From an uncultured Phycisphaerales bacterium (GTDB taxonomy: Bacteria; Planctomycetota; Phycisphaerae; Tepidisphaerales; Tepidisphaeraceae): 64,000 bases of DNA. The first letter of the stretch is position 1. Each line of letters starts with the position of its first letter. A program made the translations under genes and the position numbers. The stretch lies in NCBI GenBank assembly GCA_903871935.1, contig CAIQIQ010000068.1, forward strand, positions 1-64,000, in the 5' to 3' direction. The notes under the pieces are model-generated. The model made no database searches. It was not told the DNA's origin and worked only from the letters and a program-made list of their open reading frames with translations. Below, piece after piece: positions 26,140 through 36,006 of this stretch.

Positions 26140-29100
26140 ATGTGGATTGTCCGACTTGCCCTTCGCAGGCCCTATACGTTCGTCGTCATGGCGATGCTCA
26201 TCGCGATCCTTGGGATCGTGATGATCCTGCGCATGCCCACCGACATCTTCCCCACGGTTGATATCCCCGTCGTCTCGATCATCTTCAACTATGGTGGCAT
26301 GTCGGCCGACGATGTGGAGAAGCGCGTCACCGGCCAGTTTGAGCGTTTTCTCACCACGGTGGTCAACGATGTTGAGCACATCGAGAGCCAATCGCTCAAC
26401 GGCATTTCGGTCATCAAGGTCTATTTTCAGCCGCATGCCAAGATTGAGGCCGCTATCGCTCAGGTGACGGCGGCCGCCCAGACTTCGATTCGCGGCATGC
26501 CACCGGGCATGCAGCCGCCGCTGATCATTCAGTACAGCGCCTCCAGCGTGCCGATCCTGCAGTTGAGTCTGTCCAGCGACACGATTTCCGAGGCGCAGGT
26601 CTTTGACCAGGCGGTGAACTTTATTCGCCCGCAGTTGGTGACCATCCCCGGAATCCAGATGCCGTATCCCTATGGCGGCAAGCAGCGGAACATCATCGTC
26701 GATCTCGTTCCCGACAAGCTCTATGCCTATGGCATCTCTCCGGCTGACATCTCCACGGCCGTCAACGCCCAGAATCTTATTCTGCCCGCCGGCTCGACCA
26801 AGATCGGCACTCAGGAGTATCAGGTTCGCCTCAATAGCAGTCCAACAACCGTCGAGCAACTCAACAATCTGCCGATCAAGACCGTCGATGGCACGACCAT
26901 CTTTCTAAGAGATGTGGCAAGCGTTCGCGACGGGTTCGCAGTGCAGACTAATGTTGTCCGCGACGATGGCAGACGCGGCGTGTTGATCTCGGTCTACAAA
27001 CTCGGCAATGCCTCTACGCTGGATGTTGTTGATGCCGTGAAGGCGGCTCTGCCCGGCATCAGGGCCTCGCTTCCGCCGAACATGAAGGACATCCAGATCG
27101 AGACGCTCTTCGATCAGTCCGTCTTCGTCCGCGCTTCGGTGGAGGGTGTTGTCAAGGAAGCCGCCATCGCGGCCGGGCTGACTGCCCTGATGATCCTGCT
27201 GTTCCTGGGTTCCTGGCGCAGCACGCTGATTGTCGTGATCTCGATTCCGCTTTCGATTCTGGTCTCGATCATCGTACTGGCATTCCTGGGCCAGACGCTC
27301 AACGTGATGACCTTGGGCGGCATGGCACTGGCGGTGGGTATTCTGGTGGATGATGCTACGGTGGAGATCGAGAACATCCACCGCAACCTGCATCAGCGCA
27401 AGCGACTGGTGCAAGCCATCCTGGACGGCGCTTCGCAGATCGCCGTTCCCGCGTTCGTCTCCACCTTGTGCATCTGCATCGTGTTTGTGCCTGTCGTGTT
27501 CATCAGCGGCGCCGCGCGGTTCCTGTTCACGCCGATGGCCATGGCGGTTGTGTTCGCGATGCTCACAAGCTATCTCCTGAGCCGCACTCTCGTCCCCACG
27601 ATGGTTCACTACCTGCTTGCCAGCGAGGTAGAGATGTACGGCGGTGTGCTTGATGCCCACGATCCTCACGCCCAGCACGCCATCCACCTGAAAGAGGCCC
27701 AGGAGCATCATGCATCGCTCGCGGAGGCCGATCTGCCCTGGACGATCCGCTTGCGCCATTGGCTGAGAGCCGGAAGTCATAAGGCGATTGTTCTGTTGAT
27801 CGCCGTGGCACTGGTCATCGGCGTCGTGCTCTTTGCCCGCTCGCCGTGGTGGCCGGTGGCCAACGCCTGGCTCGTCGGCCATTGGCGCACGATCAGCATG
27901 TCGCTGCTTGGCGTGGTTGCCGCCATCTGCCTGATCTGGCTCGTTCAGCAGTTGCACGTCACCTTCAACCGCGGATTTGAGAAGCTGCGCCGGTTCTACG
28001 GCGGCCTGCTGGTGTTCGCGCTTGATCATCGACCGACGACCGTGGCCGCCTTCGCCATTCTGGCCATCGGCTCTTGCTTCCTGGCGCGATTTGTCGGCAG
28101 TGATTTCTTCCCCAGCGTCGACGCCGGCCAGATCCGCCTGCACGTCCGGGCATTGCCGGGCACCCGCATCGAGGAAACCGAAGCGCAATACCAGAAGGTG
28201 GAGGATGCGATCCGTGAGCTGATCCCGCGTGATGAGATATCTACCATTCTCGACGACATCGGCATCCCCAACAGCGGCATCAATCTTTCGATGAGCGATG
28301 GTTCGTTGATGTCGCCCGCGGATGGAGAGATCCTGATCTCGCTAAAGGAGAACCATAGGCCCACAGCCGGTTATCTTCGCGCCCTGCGCAAGGATCTGCC
28401 CAGACGATTCCACGATCTGACGTTTTACCTTGCACCATCTGACATTGTGACGCAAGTGCTTAATTTCGGGCTCTCCGCGCCCATTGACGTGCAGATTGCC
28501 GGCCCGATGCGCAACGTGGAGAAGAACAACGACATCGCCCGGCGCCTGATGACCGATCTTGCCGGTGTGCCGGGGGTGGTGGATCTTCATCTCTTCCAGG
28601 TGGCCTCGACTCCTGACATCCGTATCAATGTGGATCGCACGCTTGCCAGCGAGGTTGCGGTGACGCAGAAGGATGTCGCCAGCGATCTGCTGATCTCTCT
28701 TTCCTCCAGCAACCAGACGGCTCCGAATTTCTGGCTCAATCCCGCCAACAACGTCAACTACAGCATCTATGTCCAGACGCCCCAGTACTTCATGGGGTCG
28801 ATCAATGCCCTGGAGAATACGCCCATCGTCGCCAGTAGCGGGGCGACCGGTCCCGCGGGAGTACAACTACTCTCCAATCTGGCCACCACCGGCCGCGGCG
28901 TTTCGCCCACCAACGTCACCCACTACAACATTTCGCCGACGGTTGATGTGCTGATGGGTGTGCAGGGCAGTGACCTGGGCTCCGCCGCCGACCGTATCCG
29001 CAATGTCATCGCCAGATATCGCAGTGAGCTTCCCGCCGGCTCGCAGATGGTTCTTCGCGGCCAGATTGAAAGCATGGATGCCTCGTTCAAGGGACTGGGC

Positions 29101-29607
29101 TACGGCCTGATCTTCGCCGTTGTTCTGGTCTACCTCCTGATGGTGATTAACTTCCAGTCCTGGCTGGACCCGATGATCATCCTCATGGCGTTGCCCGGCG
29201 CGGTGGCGGGCATTCTCTGGATGCTTTGGACCACCCAGACAACCATCAGCGTCCCAGCACTAATGGGCGCGATCATGAGCATCGGTGTCGCCACCGCCAA
29301 TTCGATCCTGATGATCACCTTTGCCAATGACCAGCGCGAAGAGGGCGCTGATGCGCACTCGGCCGCCCTGGCGGCGGGCATCACGCGCTTGCGTCCGGTG
29401 ATCATGACGGCTCTGGCCATGATCATCGGCATGCTGCCGATGGCGTTGGGCCTGGGCGAAGGCGGCGAGCAGAATGCGCCGCTGGGCCGGGCCGTCATCG
29501 GCGGCCTGTCTCTCGCCACGCTCTATACGCTGTTTTTTGTTCCGGTGGTCTACAGCCTTCTTCGCAAGAATGCTCCGATTACACACGTTGAGCAGGAGTT
29601 GATGTAA
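26140..29607 (+). CDS. RND efflux transporter permease (AcrB/HAE1-type)
   Basis: 1155 aa; resistance-nodulation-division pump of the inner membrane driven by proton flow. Standard features are the N-terminal helix with RMPTDIFPTVDIPVVSI, and the proton-relay region LGGMALAVGILVDDATVEIENI (double Asp in helix 4). The second half ends with GEGGEQNAPLGRAVIGGL and FFVPVVYSLL. Unusual is an insertion of about 125 residues (about 500-625) in the central cytosolic loop. It starts with a His-rich stretch (DAHDPHAQHAIHLKEAQEHH) and contains two extra helices. The stop shares one base with the adaptor start (TAATG). Confidence 0.95.
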   Translation: MWIVRLALRRPYTFVVMAMLIAILGIVMILRMPTDIFPTVDIPVVSIIFNYGGMSADDVEKRVTGQFERFLTTVVNDVEHIESQSLNGISVIKVYFQPHAKIEAAIAQVTAAAQTSIRGMPPGMQPPLIIQYSASSVPILQLSLSSDTISEAQVFDQAVNFIRPQLVTIPGIQMPYPYGGKQRNIIVDLVPDKLYAYGISPADISTAVNAQNLILPAGSTKIGTQEYQVRLNSSPTTVEQLNNLPIKTVDGTTIFLRDVASVRDGFAVQTNVVRDDGRRGVLISVYKLGNASTLDVVDAVKAALPGIRASLPPNMKDIQIETLFDQSVFVRASVEGVVKEAAIAAGLTALMILLFLGSWRSTLIVVISIPLSILVSIIVLAFLGQTLNVMTLGGMALAVGILVDDATVEIENIHRNLHQRKRLVQAILDGASQIAVPAFVSTLCICIVFVPVVFISGAARFLFTPMAMAVVFAMLTSYLLSRTLVPTMVHYLLASEVEMYGGVLDAHDPHAQHAIHLKEAQEHHASLAEADLPWTIRLRHWLRAGSHKAIVLLIAVALVIGVVLFARSPWWPVANAWLVGHWRTISMSLLGVVAAICLIWLVQQLHVTFNRGFEKLRRFYGGLLVFALDHRPTTVAAFAILAIGSCFLARFVGSDFFPSVDAGQIRLHVRALPGTRIEETEAQYQKVEDAIRELIPRDEISTILDDIGIPNSGINLSMSDGSLMSPADGEILISLKENHRPTAGYLRALRKDLPRRFHDLTFYLAPSDIVTQVLNFGLSAPIDVQIAGPMRNVEKNNDIARRLMTDLAGVPGVVDLHLFQVASTPDIRINVDRTLASEVAVTQKDVASDLLISLSSSNQTAPNFWLNPANNVNYSIYVQTPQYFMGSINALENTPIVASSGATGPAGVQLLSNLATTGRGVSPTNVTHYNISPTVDVLMGVQGSDLGSAADRIRNVIARYRSELPAGSQMVLRGQIESMDASFKGLGYGLIFAVVLVYLLMVINFQSWLDPMIILMALPGAVAGILWMLWTTQTTISVPALMGAIMSIGVATANSILMITFANDQREEGADAHSAALAAGITRLRPVIMTALAMIIGMLPMALGLGEGGEQNAPLGRAVIGGLSLATLYTLFFVPVVYSLLRKNAPITHVEQELM

Positions 29608-30887
29608 TGAGAAGTGAAACATCCCCCAGCATTCAATCGCACGACCAGACCGTTGCCACGGATCTGCGCCGGCCCAGGGCATGGGCGATCGTCGCTGTGC
29701 TCATCCTTTTCGTGGCACTGCTCGCGGCCATGTTCTACATCGGCTACGTTCCGCGCGAGCGCGAAGCCGCTCAGGCCGTCGCTGACGCCGCTGAGCGCGC
29801 CGGCGTCACCCCAACGGTAAGTGTTCTCAAACCGACGCTACAGGCCGTCAGCAATGAGATCTTGCTGCCGTGCGATGTCCGCCCCTTCCAGCAGACCGCC
29901 ATCTATCCCCGCGCTTCGGGCTACCTCAAGAAGCAGTACGTTGACCTGAACGACCAGGTGAAGGAAGGGCAACTCCTCGCCGATATCGATATCCCGGAGG
30001 TCGATGCCCAGCTCGTGCAGAGCAAGGCCGCCCTCGAACAGGCGAAAGCCAACTACGCCAAGATGCAGAGTGACCTGGATCTGGCGCAAAAGACTCTTGC
30101 CCGCTACCAGCACCTTGCCGCCGGGGTCATCTCCGATACGGAGATGGACACGCACAAGTCGGCCGTTGACGATGCCAAGGCTGCCCTGGCTCAGGCAAAG
30201 GCCGCCATCGCCGTCGCGGAAGCCGATGTCCAGCGTCTGACCGTTACGCAGGGATTCTCCAAGATCGTCGCGCCCTTCGCCGGCAAGATCACCACCCGCA
30301 ACTACGATGTTGGCGCTCTGCTCTCGGCCACAAGCAGCACGCCGGGCAAGGAACTGTTCAATCTCGTTCAGAGCGATCAGGTTCTCGTTGACATCAACAT
30401 CCCCCAGGTCTACGCCAGCCAGATCAAGCCCGAGACCGTCGCCGAACTGGAGGTCCGCAACTTTCCCGGACAGCGGTTTGGGGGTAAAGTTGATCGCATC
30501 TCCGGAGCGATTAATTCAGGGACGCGAACGATGCTCGTCCAGTTGCTTTTTCCGAATTCCGATGGCCGGCTCTTTGCCGGGATGTACGGCCAGGTCCACC
30601 TTCGGCTTTCTCAGGACAAGCCCCTTTTGACCATCCCCACCAGCGCCATGATCTTCAACACCGGGGGCACGCAGGTCGCCATAGTGAAGGATGGCAAGGT
30701 TCACTTCCAGCCGGTGCAACTTGGCCGCGATTTGGGCACCGAGATGGAAATCCTCTCAGGCCTGGAGCCGGCGGCACTCGTTGTCGCCAATCCGTCCACG
30801 ATGATCAGCGAGGGCCTCGCGGTCGCCTCCATCGCCCCCAAAACCGTCGAGTCTTCATCAGCCACACGCCCGATCGCCCTGAGGTAA
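29607..30887 (+). CDS. RND efflux periplasmic adaptor subunit
   Basis: 426 aa membrane-fusion protein. A cytosolic start and one transmembrane anchor (about 25-45, AIVAVLILFVALLAAMFYIGY) precede the split lipoyl domain (ASGYLKKQYVDLNDQVKEGQLLADID). A coiled-coil hairpin (about 130-200), beta-barrel and membrane-proximal domains follow. Translationally coupled to the pump by a TAATG overlap. No outer-membrane TolC-type factor is encoded next to it, so it must share one from elsewhere. Under the MarR gene upstream. Confidence 0.95.
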   Translation: MRSETSPSIQSHDQTVATDLRRPRAWAIVAVLILFVALLAAMFYIGYVPREREAAQAVADAAERAGVTPTVSVLKPTLQAVSNEILLPCDVRPFQQTAIYPRASGYLKKQYVDLNDQVKEGQLLADIDIPEVDAQLVQSKAALEQAKANYAKMQSDLDLAQKTLARYQHLAAGVISDTEMDTHKSAVDDAKAALAQAKAAIAVAEADVQRLTVTQGFSKIVAPFAGKITTRNYDVGALLSATSSTPGKELFNLVQSDQVLVDINIPQVYASQIKPETVAELEVRNFPGQRFGGKVDRISGAINSGTRTMLVQLLFPNSDGRLFAGMYGQVHLRLSQDKPLLTIPTSAMIFNTGGTQVAIVKDGKVHFQPVQLGRDLGTEMEILSGLEPAALVVANPSTMISEGLAVASIAPKTVESSSATRPIALR

Positions 30888-30889
30888 CA

Positions 30890-32047
30890 ATGAGCTTGTA
30901 TCACGAACTATCCGGCAAATGGGGACCGCGTGCGCAACTGGCGTTGGACACGATCGCGATGCGCCCAAGGCGGCAGGTCGCAACCTACTGCATCTTTGCA
31001 ATGGATATCCCGCTGATGGAACGCCTAACGGGAAACGCGCCCGGCAGCTACGTCGCGGATCCGAACCGCATCTACCTGGCGTTCCAGAACCTGGCTGGCA
31101 CGTGCTTTATCGACCAGTACATTCCCGACAATCCGCTGACGATGGGCCAGGAGGGTTACGAGCAGGACACAGCCAAGACGGCGACAACCGGCGCCGAGCA
31201 TGTTGTTGTGGATGATATGCTGATCGATACGCCCGAGGCCGTCGTGGAGCACATGGAACGTGTCGCCTGGCCGCGACTGCGGAAGGAGATCGAGCTGTTT
31301 GACGCGCAGGATCCGGCCACGATCGAGCGTTTTATTGCCGCGGAGAGCGCGATCCAGGCGCGCTTCTCTCCGGCCATACTAAAAGGCCCATACGTCACGG
31401 CTCTGCCAGTCGTCCACTACGGCCGCTACGGCTACGAAAACTATCTGATGGCGTACGCTTTGTACCCAGAAGTGATGGAAAAGGATTTCGCCCAGCAGGC
31501 GGAACTGGCGAATAAGCGAAACCAACTCTACGCGGCGGCGATCGTGCGCGGAGGCATGCCGCGGCTGCTGCGGCTCGATCACGATCTGGCCGATTCGCGC
31601 GGGACTCTGGTGGATGTGAAGTCGCTGGATCGGCTGTGGTTCCCGCATTTTCAGCGATCCATTCGGCCGCTACTAGATGCCGGCATTCGCCTGATCTGGC
31701 ACTGCGATGGGAACTTGATGGAAATGGTGCCGCGGCTAATCGGTTGCGGCATCACCGGTTTCCAGGGCTTTCAGTATGAAGATGGAATGGATTACGAGAA
31801 AATCTGCCGGATGAAGGGGCGCAATGGCGAGGACCTGCTGATCATCGGTGGCGTCTCGGTGACGCGCACCTTGCCAATGGGAACGCCGCAGGATGTCAAA
31901 GACCAGATCAAATGGCTGGTGGATAGCGGGCCGAAGGTGGGCCTGTTCCTGGGCCCATCCAGTTCCATCACCCCGCGCACCAACCACGAGAACATCCGCA
32001 CGCTGCTGGAAGGGCTGGCCTACTACCGCGAGCACGGGAGGGATTGA
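30890..32047 (+). CDS. Uroporphyrinogen decarboxylase (URO-D) family protein
   Basis: 385 aa. It belongs to the URO-D/methyltransferase-1 superfamily (related to MtaA/CmuA methyl-transfer enzymes) rather than true HemE, because the HemE signature regions are missing. Late TIM-barrel strands are visible: RLIWHCDGNLMEMVPRL, GITGFQGFQYEDGMDYEKI, LIIGGVSVTRTLPMGTP, GLFLGPSSSITPRTNHENI. The His and Cys/Asp positions in HCDGN fit metal or substrate binding. It begins two bases after the efflux adaptor stop, so it may be co-transcribed, though functionally unrelated. The true substrate is unknown. Confidence 0.85.
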   Translation: MSLYHELSGKWGPRAQLALDTIAMRPRRQVATYCIFAMDIPLMERLTGNAPGSYVADPNRIYLAFQNLAGTCFIDQYIPDNPLTMGQEGYEQDTAKTATTGAEHVVVDDMLIDTPEAVVEHMERVAWPRLRKEIELFDAQDPATIERFIAAESAIQARFSPAILKGPYVTALPVVHYGRYGYENYLMAYALYPEVMEKDFAQQAELANKRNQLYAAAIVRGGMPRLLRLDHDLADSRGTLVDVKSLDRLWFPHFQRSIRPLLDAGIRLIWHCDGNLMEMVPRLIGCGITGFQGFQYEDGMDYEKICRMKGRNGEDLLIIGGVSVTRTLPMGTPQDVKDQIKWLVDSGPKVGLFLGPSSSITPRTNHENIRTLLEGLAYYREHGRD

Positions 32048-32067
32048 GCTGGTCGACGCTGCATGGT

Positions 32068-32484
32068 TCATGCTGCAACATAGACCATCCAGAGGACGCC
32101 GAAGCGGTCGGTGACCATGCCGAACTGGGGAGAGAAGAAGGTCTTGCCCAGGGGCATCTGGACTCTCCCGCCAGCGGATAGGGCGGCGAACGTACGCTGG
32201 GCTTCGGCTTCGGTAGAGACCGTCAGTGAGAGGCCAAAGCCGCGGAACTCCGGATGATTCCTGGCGTGCCCGTCGGAGGCGAGGATCGTGCTGTCGCCGA
32301 TGCGGACGTCTGCGTGCATGAGCTTGTCGCCGGCGGGAGCGGGGTCGCCGGTGCCCGGGTCGTGGGGGACCGGGCTGTCTTTGTAGCGCATGAGCATTGT
32401 GACCTGGGCACCAAGGGCATGGCGATAGAACTCCAAAGCCTCATCGCACCGGCCGTCGAAGAACAGGTAAGGCTGGACTTGCAT
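32068..32484 (-). CDS. VOC-family (glyoxalase/PhnB-like) protein
   Basis: 138 aa from ATG 32484, with AGGAG eight bases upstream; a longer in-frame ORF from 32604 adds unlikely residues. Repeated beta-alpha-beta VOC fold: QPYLFFDGRCDEALEFYRHALGA, LMHADVRIGDSTILASD, and the end FGMVTDRFGVLWMV. This is the PhnB/3-demethylubiquinone-9-like subgroup. Cytosolic; substrate unknown. Convergent with the URO-D gene. Confidence 0.87.
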   Translation of the reverse strand: MQVQPYLFFDGRCDEALEFYRHALGAQVTMLMRYKDSPVPHDPGTGDPAPAGDKLMHADVRIGDSTILASDGHARNHPEFRGFGLSLTVSTEAEAQRTFAALSAGGRVQMPLGKTFFSPQFGMVTDRFGVLWMVYVAA

Positions 32485-32642
32485 TTGTGGCTCCTGGTTG
32501 GGTGTCTCACCGGATCTGGCGGCATGGCCGCAGACTACAGCAGTATATGCCCCCGTCGGGCGGGAGTGCATTCGGCGGATCGTGCGGCCGGGTTTGCTTG
32601 GCATGCGCCTTGCGGCGGCCTAGAGATTGCTTGATTTGGGCG

Positions 32643-32670
32643 TTGTCGAGGCGGGGAAGCGTGCTATACT
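32643..32670 (+). promoter_or_regulatory. Sigma-70 promoter of rpoN
   Basis: TTGTCG (32643-32648), 16-bp spacer, TATACT (32665-32670), about 55-60 bp upstream of the rpoN start codons. Confidence 0.6.
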
Positions 32671-32722
32671 CCTTCGACAGACATGCAAATACGGTGCCTA
32701 GGCACTAACGTGTGCTAAGTGG

Positions 32723-34249
32723 ATGTGCGGTATGCAGTTAACGCAATCAGCTTCGCTGCGCATGGATATGCGGCAGCTCCTGACACCCAGGATGATCCAG
32801 AGCATGGAAATCCTGCAGTTGCCGCTACTTGCGCTGGAGGAGCGGCTGGAGCAGGAGCTGCAGGCCAACCCGGTTCTGGAACTGAAAGAGGGTGGGGATG
32901 AGGATGCCGCGGAAGAGCCGGTGCAGGAGCCCGAGGATGATCGGATCGAGACCAAATCGCTGGTAGTGGATGATAAGGGCGACCAGGCAGAGGATTTCGA
33001 TCGCCTGGCGCGGATTGGCGAGTATCTGGAGAACAATGAGGAGTATTCTCCGCGCGATTACAACCGGGGGATGGGCGGGTCGGGGGATGGGGAGGATCGC
33101 GATCGCAAGATGGACGCGATGGCGAACACGGCTGCCATGGAAGGGACGCTGACGGAGTCGTTATTGAGTGAGTGGGCGTTGATGGAGTGCCCGCCGGAAC
33201 TGCACAAGGCGGGGAAGGTGCTGATCTCGTACATTGATGAGGATGGGTATCTGCGGACGCCTCTGGAGCAGATTGCACAGGAATCGAAGCGGCCGGTGAC
33301 GGTGGAGGAGCTGAAAAAGGCGTTGCCACTGGTGCAGACGATGGACCCGGCGGGCGTGGGGGCACGCGATCTGCCGGAGTGTCTGAAACTGCAGTTGGAC
33401 CGCCTGGAGGATCAGGCGGATGCGGAGGTCGCGGATCAGCACGATTTTGAGCTGGAGAACAAGCTCATTGACGAGCATCTGAAGGATCTGGAGATGAACC
33501 GGTATCCGCAGATCAGCCGGAAGACCGAGCGGAGCATTGAGGACATCAAGCGTGCGGTGGCGATGCTGGGGAAGCTGAATCCGCGGCCGGGCAGACTTGT
33601 CGGGCGTGGCAACAACCAGCCGATTACGCCCGATGCCCGGGTGTACTTCGATGAGAAGACGGGGAAGTATGAGATCGAGATGGCGCGGGATCCATCATCG
33701 AACGTGACGCTGAGCCAGTTGTATCAGAAGATGGTGAAAGACAAGCAGGTGGATCGCAAGACGCGGGAGTTTCTGAGCAACAGCGTTCGCAATGCCAAGT
33801 GGCTGCTGGAGAGCATCGAGCAGCGGGGCAGCACGATCAAGCGCGTGATCCAGGTGGTGGTGGACGCCCAGCAGGAGTTTCTGGAGAAGGGGGCGGAGTT
33901 CCTGAAGCCGCTGCCGATGATCCTGGTGGCGGATCAGCTCGGGATCCATGTGGCGACGGTGTCGCGGGCGGTGAGCGAGAAATGGATTCAGACACCGCGG
34001 GGGATTTATCCGCTGCGGCGATTCTTCTCCGGCGGGACGACCAACAGTGACGGCGAGGACATGAGCTGGGATGCGGTGAAGGAGAAGCTGCGGGTGATCA
34101 TCGACAATGAGGATAAGGCCGAACCTCTGAACGATGATGAGATCGTGGAAAAGGTGAGGGAGCAGGGGATTACGCTGGCGCGGCGCACGGTGGCGAAGTA
34201 TCGAAAGATACTGGATATCCCGACAGCGCGGCAAAGAAAACAGTTCTAG
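32723..34249 (+). CDS. rpoN: RNA polymerase sigma-54 factor
   Basis: 508 aa (505 from the second ATG at 32732, probably the true start because MQLTQSASLRMDMRQLLTPRMIQSM matches the region I consensus). Region I is Gln/Leu-rich, region II acidic (EEPVQEPEDD), then the core-binding domain, the HTH (DQLGIHVATVSRAVSEKW) and the C-terminal RpoN box ARRTVAKYR at about 486-494, which reads the -24 element. It directs enhancer-dependent transcription. Monocistronic, with its own TATACT promoter. No bEBP activator is encoded in the window. Confidence 0.96.
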   Translation: MCGMQLTQSASLRMDMRQLLTPRMIQSMEILQLPLLALEERLEQELQANPVLELKEGGDEDAAEEPVQEPEDDRIETKSLVVDDKGDQAEDFDRLARIGEYLENNEEYSPRDYNRGMGGSGDGEDRDRKMDAMANTAAMEGTLTESLLSEWALMECPPELHKAGKVLISYIDEDGYLRTPLEQIAQESKRPVTVEELKKALPLVQTMDPAGVGARDLPECLKLQLDRLEDQADAEVADQHDFELENKLIDEHLKDLEMNRYPQISRKTERSIEDIKRAVAMLGKLNPRPGRLVGRGNNQPITPDARVYFDEKTGKYEIEMARDPSSNVTLSQLYQKMVKDKQVDRKTREFLSNSVRNAKWLLESIEQRGSTIKRVIQVVVDAQQEFLEKGAEFLKPLPMILVADQLGIHVATVSRAVSEKWIQTPRGIYPLRRFFSGGTTNSDGEDMSWDAVKEKLRVIIDNEDKAEPLNDDEIVEKVREQGITLARRTVAKYRKILDIPTARQRKQF

Positions 34250-34267
34250 CGGAAACGGGACAGCACA

Positions 34268-35188
34268 CTAGGTCTTCAGGAATGTCCCGTTGCGCAGTTC
34301 TTCATACGCCTGGCGTAGCTGTTCCTGCGTATTCATGACGATCGGACCGTACCACGCCACCGGTTCCTTCAGGGGCAGCCCTGAAGCCAAAAGGAAGCGA
34401 ATCCCTTCCTCACCGGCCTGCACGGCGACCTCGTCGCCACTGCCAAAGAGCACCAGCGAGCGGTTGTCGGCTTCTGTGGGCGGGTTTGTATCCCACCAGC
34501 CGACGCTTTCGGTTGGCACACTCAGTGGCGCCGAAGCATTACAGAATTTACCCGAGCCGGCAAACACATAGGCAAACGCGTGATGGCGTGTTGCGACGGG
34601 AAAAGTCTTGCGTTTGCCCGGCGGCACGGTGATGTCGAGATACACGGGGTCGGCGGCAATTCCCTCCACCGGACCACGTTTGCCCCAAAGGCTGCCGCAG
34701 ACGATCTTGGCGCGGGTGCCATCGTTGTCGGTCAGTTCGGGAATGCTGGCGGCCTTGACCTCCTGATAGTGCGGCTTTGTCATTTTCAGTGCGGCCGGCA
34801 GGTTCGCCCATAGCTGGAACCCGTGCATGCGGCCGGAGGCATCGCCCTTGGGCATCTCCTGATGCAAGATGCCGCTGCCGGCGGTCATCCACTGCACATC
34901 TCCGACACCGATGACGCCGTGGTTGCCCATACTGTCGCCGTGCTCCACCGTTCCGGCCAGTACATAGGTAATGGTCTCAATGCCGCGATGGGGATGCCAC
35001 GGAAAACCGGCGAGGTAGTTCTCCGGAATATCGTTGCGGAAATCATCCAGAAGGAGGAATGGATCGGTCTCGGCGGTGTTGCCGAAACCAAAGGCGCGAT
35101 GAAGGTGAACGCCAGCGCCTTCAATCGTGGGTTTGGATCGAATAAGGCGATCGACGGGTCGGACAGACACGTGAACCTCCCGCGGCAA
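34268..35188 (-). CDS. Pirin family protein
   Basis: 306 aa, two cupin domains. Iron-ligand residues of the N-terminal cupin are visible in FPWHPHRGIETITYVL, VEHGDSMGN and SGILHQEMP. The LDDF..D and NLPAALKMTKPHYQ segments are typical. Bacterial pirins act as quercetinase-like dioxygenases or redox cofactors; which applies is unknown. Convergent with rpoN, 18 bp apart. Confidence 0.93.
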   Translation of the reverse strand: MPREVHVSVRPVDRLIRSKPTIEGAGVHLHRAFGFGNTAETDPFLLLDDFRNDIPENYLAGFPWHPHRGIETITYVLAGTVEHGDSMGNHGVIGVGDVQWMTAGSGILHQEMPKGDASGRMHGFQLWANLPAALKMTKPHYQEVKAASIPELTDNDGTRAKIVCGSLWGKRGPVEGIAADPVYLDITVPPGKRKTFPVATRHHAFAYVFAGSGKFCNASAPLSVPTESVGWWDTNPPTEADNRSLVLFGSGDEVAVQAGEEGIRFLLASGLPLKEPVAWYGPIVMNTQEQLRQAYEELRNGTFLKT

Positions 35189-35302
35189 GAATCGCCGCGT
35201 TTTGTCTGGGGCAAGAGCCCTGCGATGCCATGTGGCAGGCTAGCCCCGACGGCGCAAAGCTGTCAACGGTGAATTTGGCAGGAGGCCGGGTGATGCCCCA
35301 AA

Positions 35303-35788
35303 TCACTTTCTGGCGAGTAGCCAGAAAACCGACATGGCCGCGAGCCAGATTACGATCAGAACCACAAATCCCATGGCAATCATCTTGAGGCGCCGCTTGC
35401 GCTCTTCCTGTTCGCGGACTTCTTCTTCGATGGCGCGAATGCGAGCTTCCTCGCGCCGGGAGGAAGCACGGCGTTTTTCCCAGCATTGCGGGCAGACGGC
35501 GGTTCCCTTGAACTCGACCAGATCGGCCCGGGTCATGGCGGCATTGCAGTCGGGGCAGGCCGCGGGCTGGCGCGACATCTGGTCTTTTTCATTGCAGGAG
35601 GGGCACCAATAGCGGCCGCTGGAGTCCTTGTAGCGCATGCGGCCATGCACATCCACCCCGCAGACGCAGCAGGTCTTGCTGCTGATCGCCCCCATGATCG
35701 AGGAATCAGCACTGCTGTCGTGCCGTTTTCGCTGGGCGGCATCGTCCGCAGCCAGACCGTCAAGATCGTCGCTTTGAGCCTTGGCCAT
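35303..35788 (-). CDS. Double zinc-ribbon, tail-anchored membrane protein
   Basis: 161 aa; GAGG lies seven bases upstream of ATG. Two zinc ribbons are visible: CCVCG...CPSC and CPDC...CPQC (about residues 40-102). A highly charged helix with EEVREQEERKRRLK follows, then a C-terminal transmembrane helix (about 138-158). Predicted N-terminus in the cytosol. The family is not recognised; zinc-ribbon plus tail anchor suggests an adaptor or sensor. Adjacent genes give no clue. Confidence 0.72.
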   Translation of the reverse strand: MAKAQSDDLDGLAADDAAQRKRHDSSADSSIMGAISSKTCCVCGVDVHGRMRYKDSSGRYWCPSCNEKDQMSRQPAACPDCNAAMTRADLVEFKGTAVCPQCWEKRRASSRREEARIRAIEEEVREQEERKRRLKMIAMGFVVLIVIWLAAMSVFWLLARK

Positions 35789-36006
35789 CTCTGCACCTCG
35801 TTTATCCGGTGTCTCAGGACCGACCTATAAAGCAGTATACCACCCCCAAGGTCACAATGGGAGCATAATTGCCTTGGAACAAATGAAGGAAGTTTCCTTG
35901 ACTGAGTGTAAGCCTTACCGTTAAATGTGCCGACGTGCTGTGTGGGTAGAGGCGGAGATAGCTCTCGACCTGGCACAAGATGGGCTTTGCTCGAACGGAG
36001 AGATTC

